Assembly (NCBI RefSeq): GCF_019977195.1
Contig: NZ_AP024643.1
Location: 2,108,001-2,172,000 of the forward strand
From: Arthrobacter sp. StoSoilA2
Lineage (GTDB): Bacteria > Actinomycetota > Actinomycetes > Actinomycetales > Micrococcaceae
Reading direction: 5' to 3'
DNA: 64,000 nt
The notes beneath the pieces are model-generated. The model was not told the origin of the DNA. It saw only the letters and a list, made by a program, of their open reading frames with translations, and ran no database searches. A program made the translations under genes and the position numbers. Shown here one piece after another: positions 63,181-64,000 of this stretch. The stretch's first letter is position 1. Every line of letters starts with the position of its first letter.

Positions 63181-64000
63181 ATGTTGATTAAAGCCGCCAT
63201 TCTGCACGAGATCGGCGCCGAGTGGCAGATCGAAGAGATCGAATTGGGCGATCCTGTCGAGGGTGAAGTGCAGGTCCGTCTTGCCGCGTCCGGGCTGTGC
63301 CACTCTGACGAGCACTTAGCTACCGGTTCAAGCCCCGTCCCGTTTCTGCCGATTCTTGGCGGACATGAAGGTGCGGGCGTGGTTACGAAGGTCGGCTCTG
63401 GCGTTCGCGGCCTTGAAGAGGGCGACCATGTTGTACTCGCATTCCTCCCGGCTTGCGGTACCTGTCGTCCCTGTTCATCCGGGATGCAGAACCTGTGCGA
63501 CGAGGGGGCTGGACTGCTTGCAGGCAAGGCCATCAGTGACGGGTCATTCCGCGTCAAGACCCGCGATGGCCGGCCGCTGCTGCAAATGTGTCTACTTGGC
63601 ACCTTCGCGCCTTACGTTACTGTCAACCAGGCGTCAGTGATCAAGATTGAGAAAGACATCCCCCTCGAGGCTGCGGCGTTGCTTGGATGCGGCGTTTCAA
63701 CCGGCTGGGGATCGGCCACTGCAATCGGCGGTACAAGGCCAGGCGATACAGTCGTAGTCGTTGGGGTGGGCGGGGTCGGAATCAATGCCGTACAGGGCGC
63801 GGCAGCGGCCGGGGCGCGCTACGTGGTCGCCGTCGATCCAGTGCCGTTCAAGCAGAAGAAGGCTCTGGAGTTCGGCGCGACTCATGTCTTCGACTCTATG
63901 GCTGATGCCCAGGCCGCCCTGCCCGACCTCACCTGGGGTCGTCTCGCTCAAGTGGTCGTGCTGACAATGGGTGAGATCGAGGGGAAACACATTCAGGAGG
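63181..64000 (+). CDS. NDMA-dependent (mycofactocin-associated) alcohol dehydrogenase, 5' part
   Basis: 273 residues are visible; the gene runs off the right edge. Catalytic zinc Cys in SGLCHSDEH and His in GHEGAG; structural Cys in CGTCRPCSSGMQNLC. The insert SDGSFRVKTRDGRPLLQMCL followed by GTFAPYVTV is characteristic of NDMA-dependent type III alcohol dehydrogenases, which keep NAD bound and, in actinobacteria, use mycofactocin as electron carrier. GVGGVG near 197 binds NAD. ATG at 63181; no strong ribosome site is visible. Likely oxidises the alcohol released by the BVMO-esterase pair. Confidence 0.9.
   Translation, partial: MLIKAAILHEIGAEWQIEEIELGDPVEGEVQVRLAASGLCHSDEHLATGSSPVPFLPILGGHEGAGVVTKVGSGVRGLEEGDHVVLAFLPACGTCRPCSSGMQNLCDEGAGLLAGKAISDGSFRVKTRDGRPLLQMCLLGTFAPYVTVNQASVIKIEKDIPLEAAALLGCGVSTGWGSATAIGGTRPGDTVVVVGVGGVGINAVQGAAAAGARYVVAVDPVPFKQKKALEFGATHVFDSMADAQAALPDLTWGRLAQVVVLTMGEIEGKHIQE

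Noticed and set aside
1..64000. CRISPR arrays, tRNA or rRNA genes
   Set aside because: No regularly spaced repeats, no cloverleaf or rRNA-like sequence was seen by reading; a tRNAscan or Rfam run would be decisive.

Overview
The window is high-GC DNA with dense short operons, frequent ATGA start/stop overlaps, GTG/TTG starts and actinobacterial gene types: an NDMA-type alcohol dehydrogenase, an AcoR-like activator without a sigma-54 loop, PntAB, hydroxyquinol genes and IS481. It looks like a catabolic island of a soil actinobacterium, probably Arthrobacter-like (Micrococcaceae); the genus is inference.

Layout. 1-7414 (minus) is one probable catabolic/transport operon: lipoprotein binding protein, sugar-type ABC ATPase and permease, phosphotriesterase-like lactonase, SDR, VOC protein and acyl-CoA ligase, with a divergent IclR regulator at 7981. 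A decayed aldehyde dehydrogenase and IS481 copy A follow. 10.6-14.1 kb has two alpha/beta hydrolases (one fused to an SCP2-like domain) and a thiolase. 15.2-18.4 kb has a GHKL ATPase-nuclease protein and an unknown gene. 18.5-20.15 kb is an SDR-TetR operon behind twin operators. 20.2-23.1 kb is a gene graveyard (aminotransferase, mmsA, frameshifted pcaJ, intact pcaI, deleted pcaF). 24.1-29.1 kb is a hydroxyquinol pathway (flavin monooxygenase, maleylacetate reductase, hydroxyquinol dioxygenase, binding protein) with a divergent IclR regulator, then IS481 copy B. 30.6-36.9 kb holds a CocE-type hydrolase, an alpha/beta hydrolase, a Dabb protein, a bicupin and an AAHS-type MFS transporter, tied to the hydroxyquinol genes by four copies of one IclR-like box. 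36.9-39.4 kb is mobile-element debris (resolvase, IS110) ending in a truncated alcohol dehydrogenase.

39.8-49.2 kb is a Baeyer-Villiger island: activator, BVMO, hydrolase, SDR, Zn-alcohol dehydrogenase, hydrolase, BVMO. pntAB and a small unknown gene follow. 54.3-64 kb is a second Baeyer-Villiger set: AraC regulator, BVMO, HSL-type esterase and aldehyde dehydrogenase, then a glycogen-debranching-like glycosidase and, at the window edge, an NDMA-dependent alcohol dehydrogenase. A 28-bp element is shared upstream of the last dehydrogenase pair.

How the genes fit together: BVMOs turn ketones into esters or lactones, the adjacent hydrolases open them, alcohol and aldehyde dehydrogenases oxidise the alcohols to acids, and transhydrogenase could supply NADPH for the BVMOs. 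Separately, aromatic substrates would be imported and de-esterified, converted to hydroxyquinol, ring-cleaved to maleylacetate and reduced to 3-oxoadipate. The local last steps (pcaJ, pcaF) are broken, so 3-oxoadipate must be finished by genes elsewhere; the intact thiolase at 12919 may help. Substrates are not determined by the sequence.
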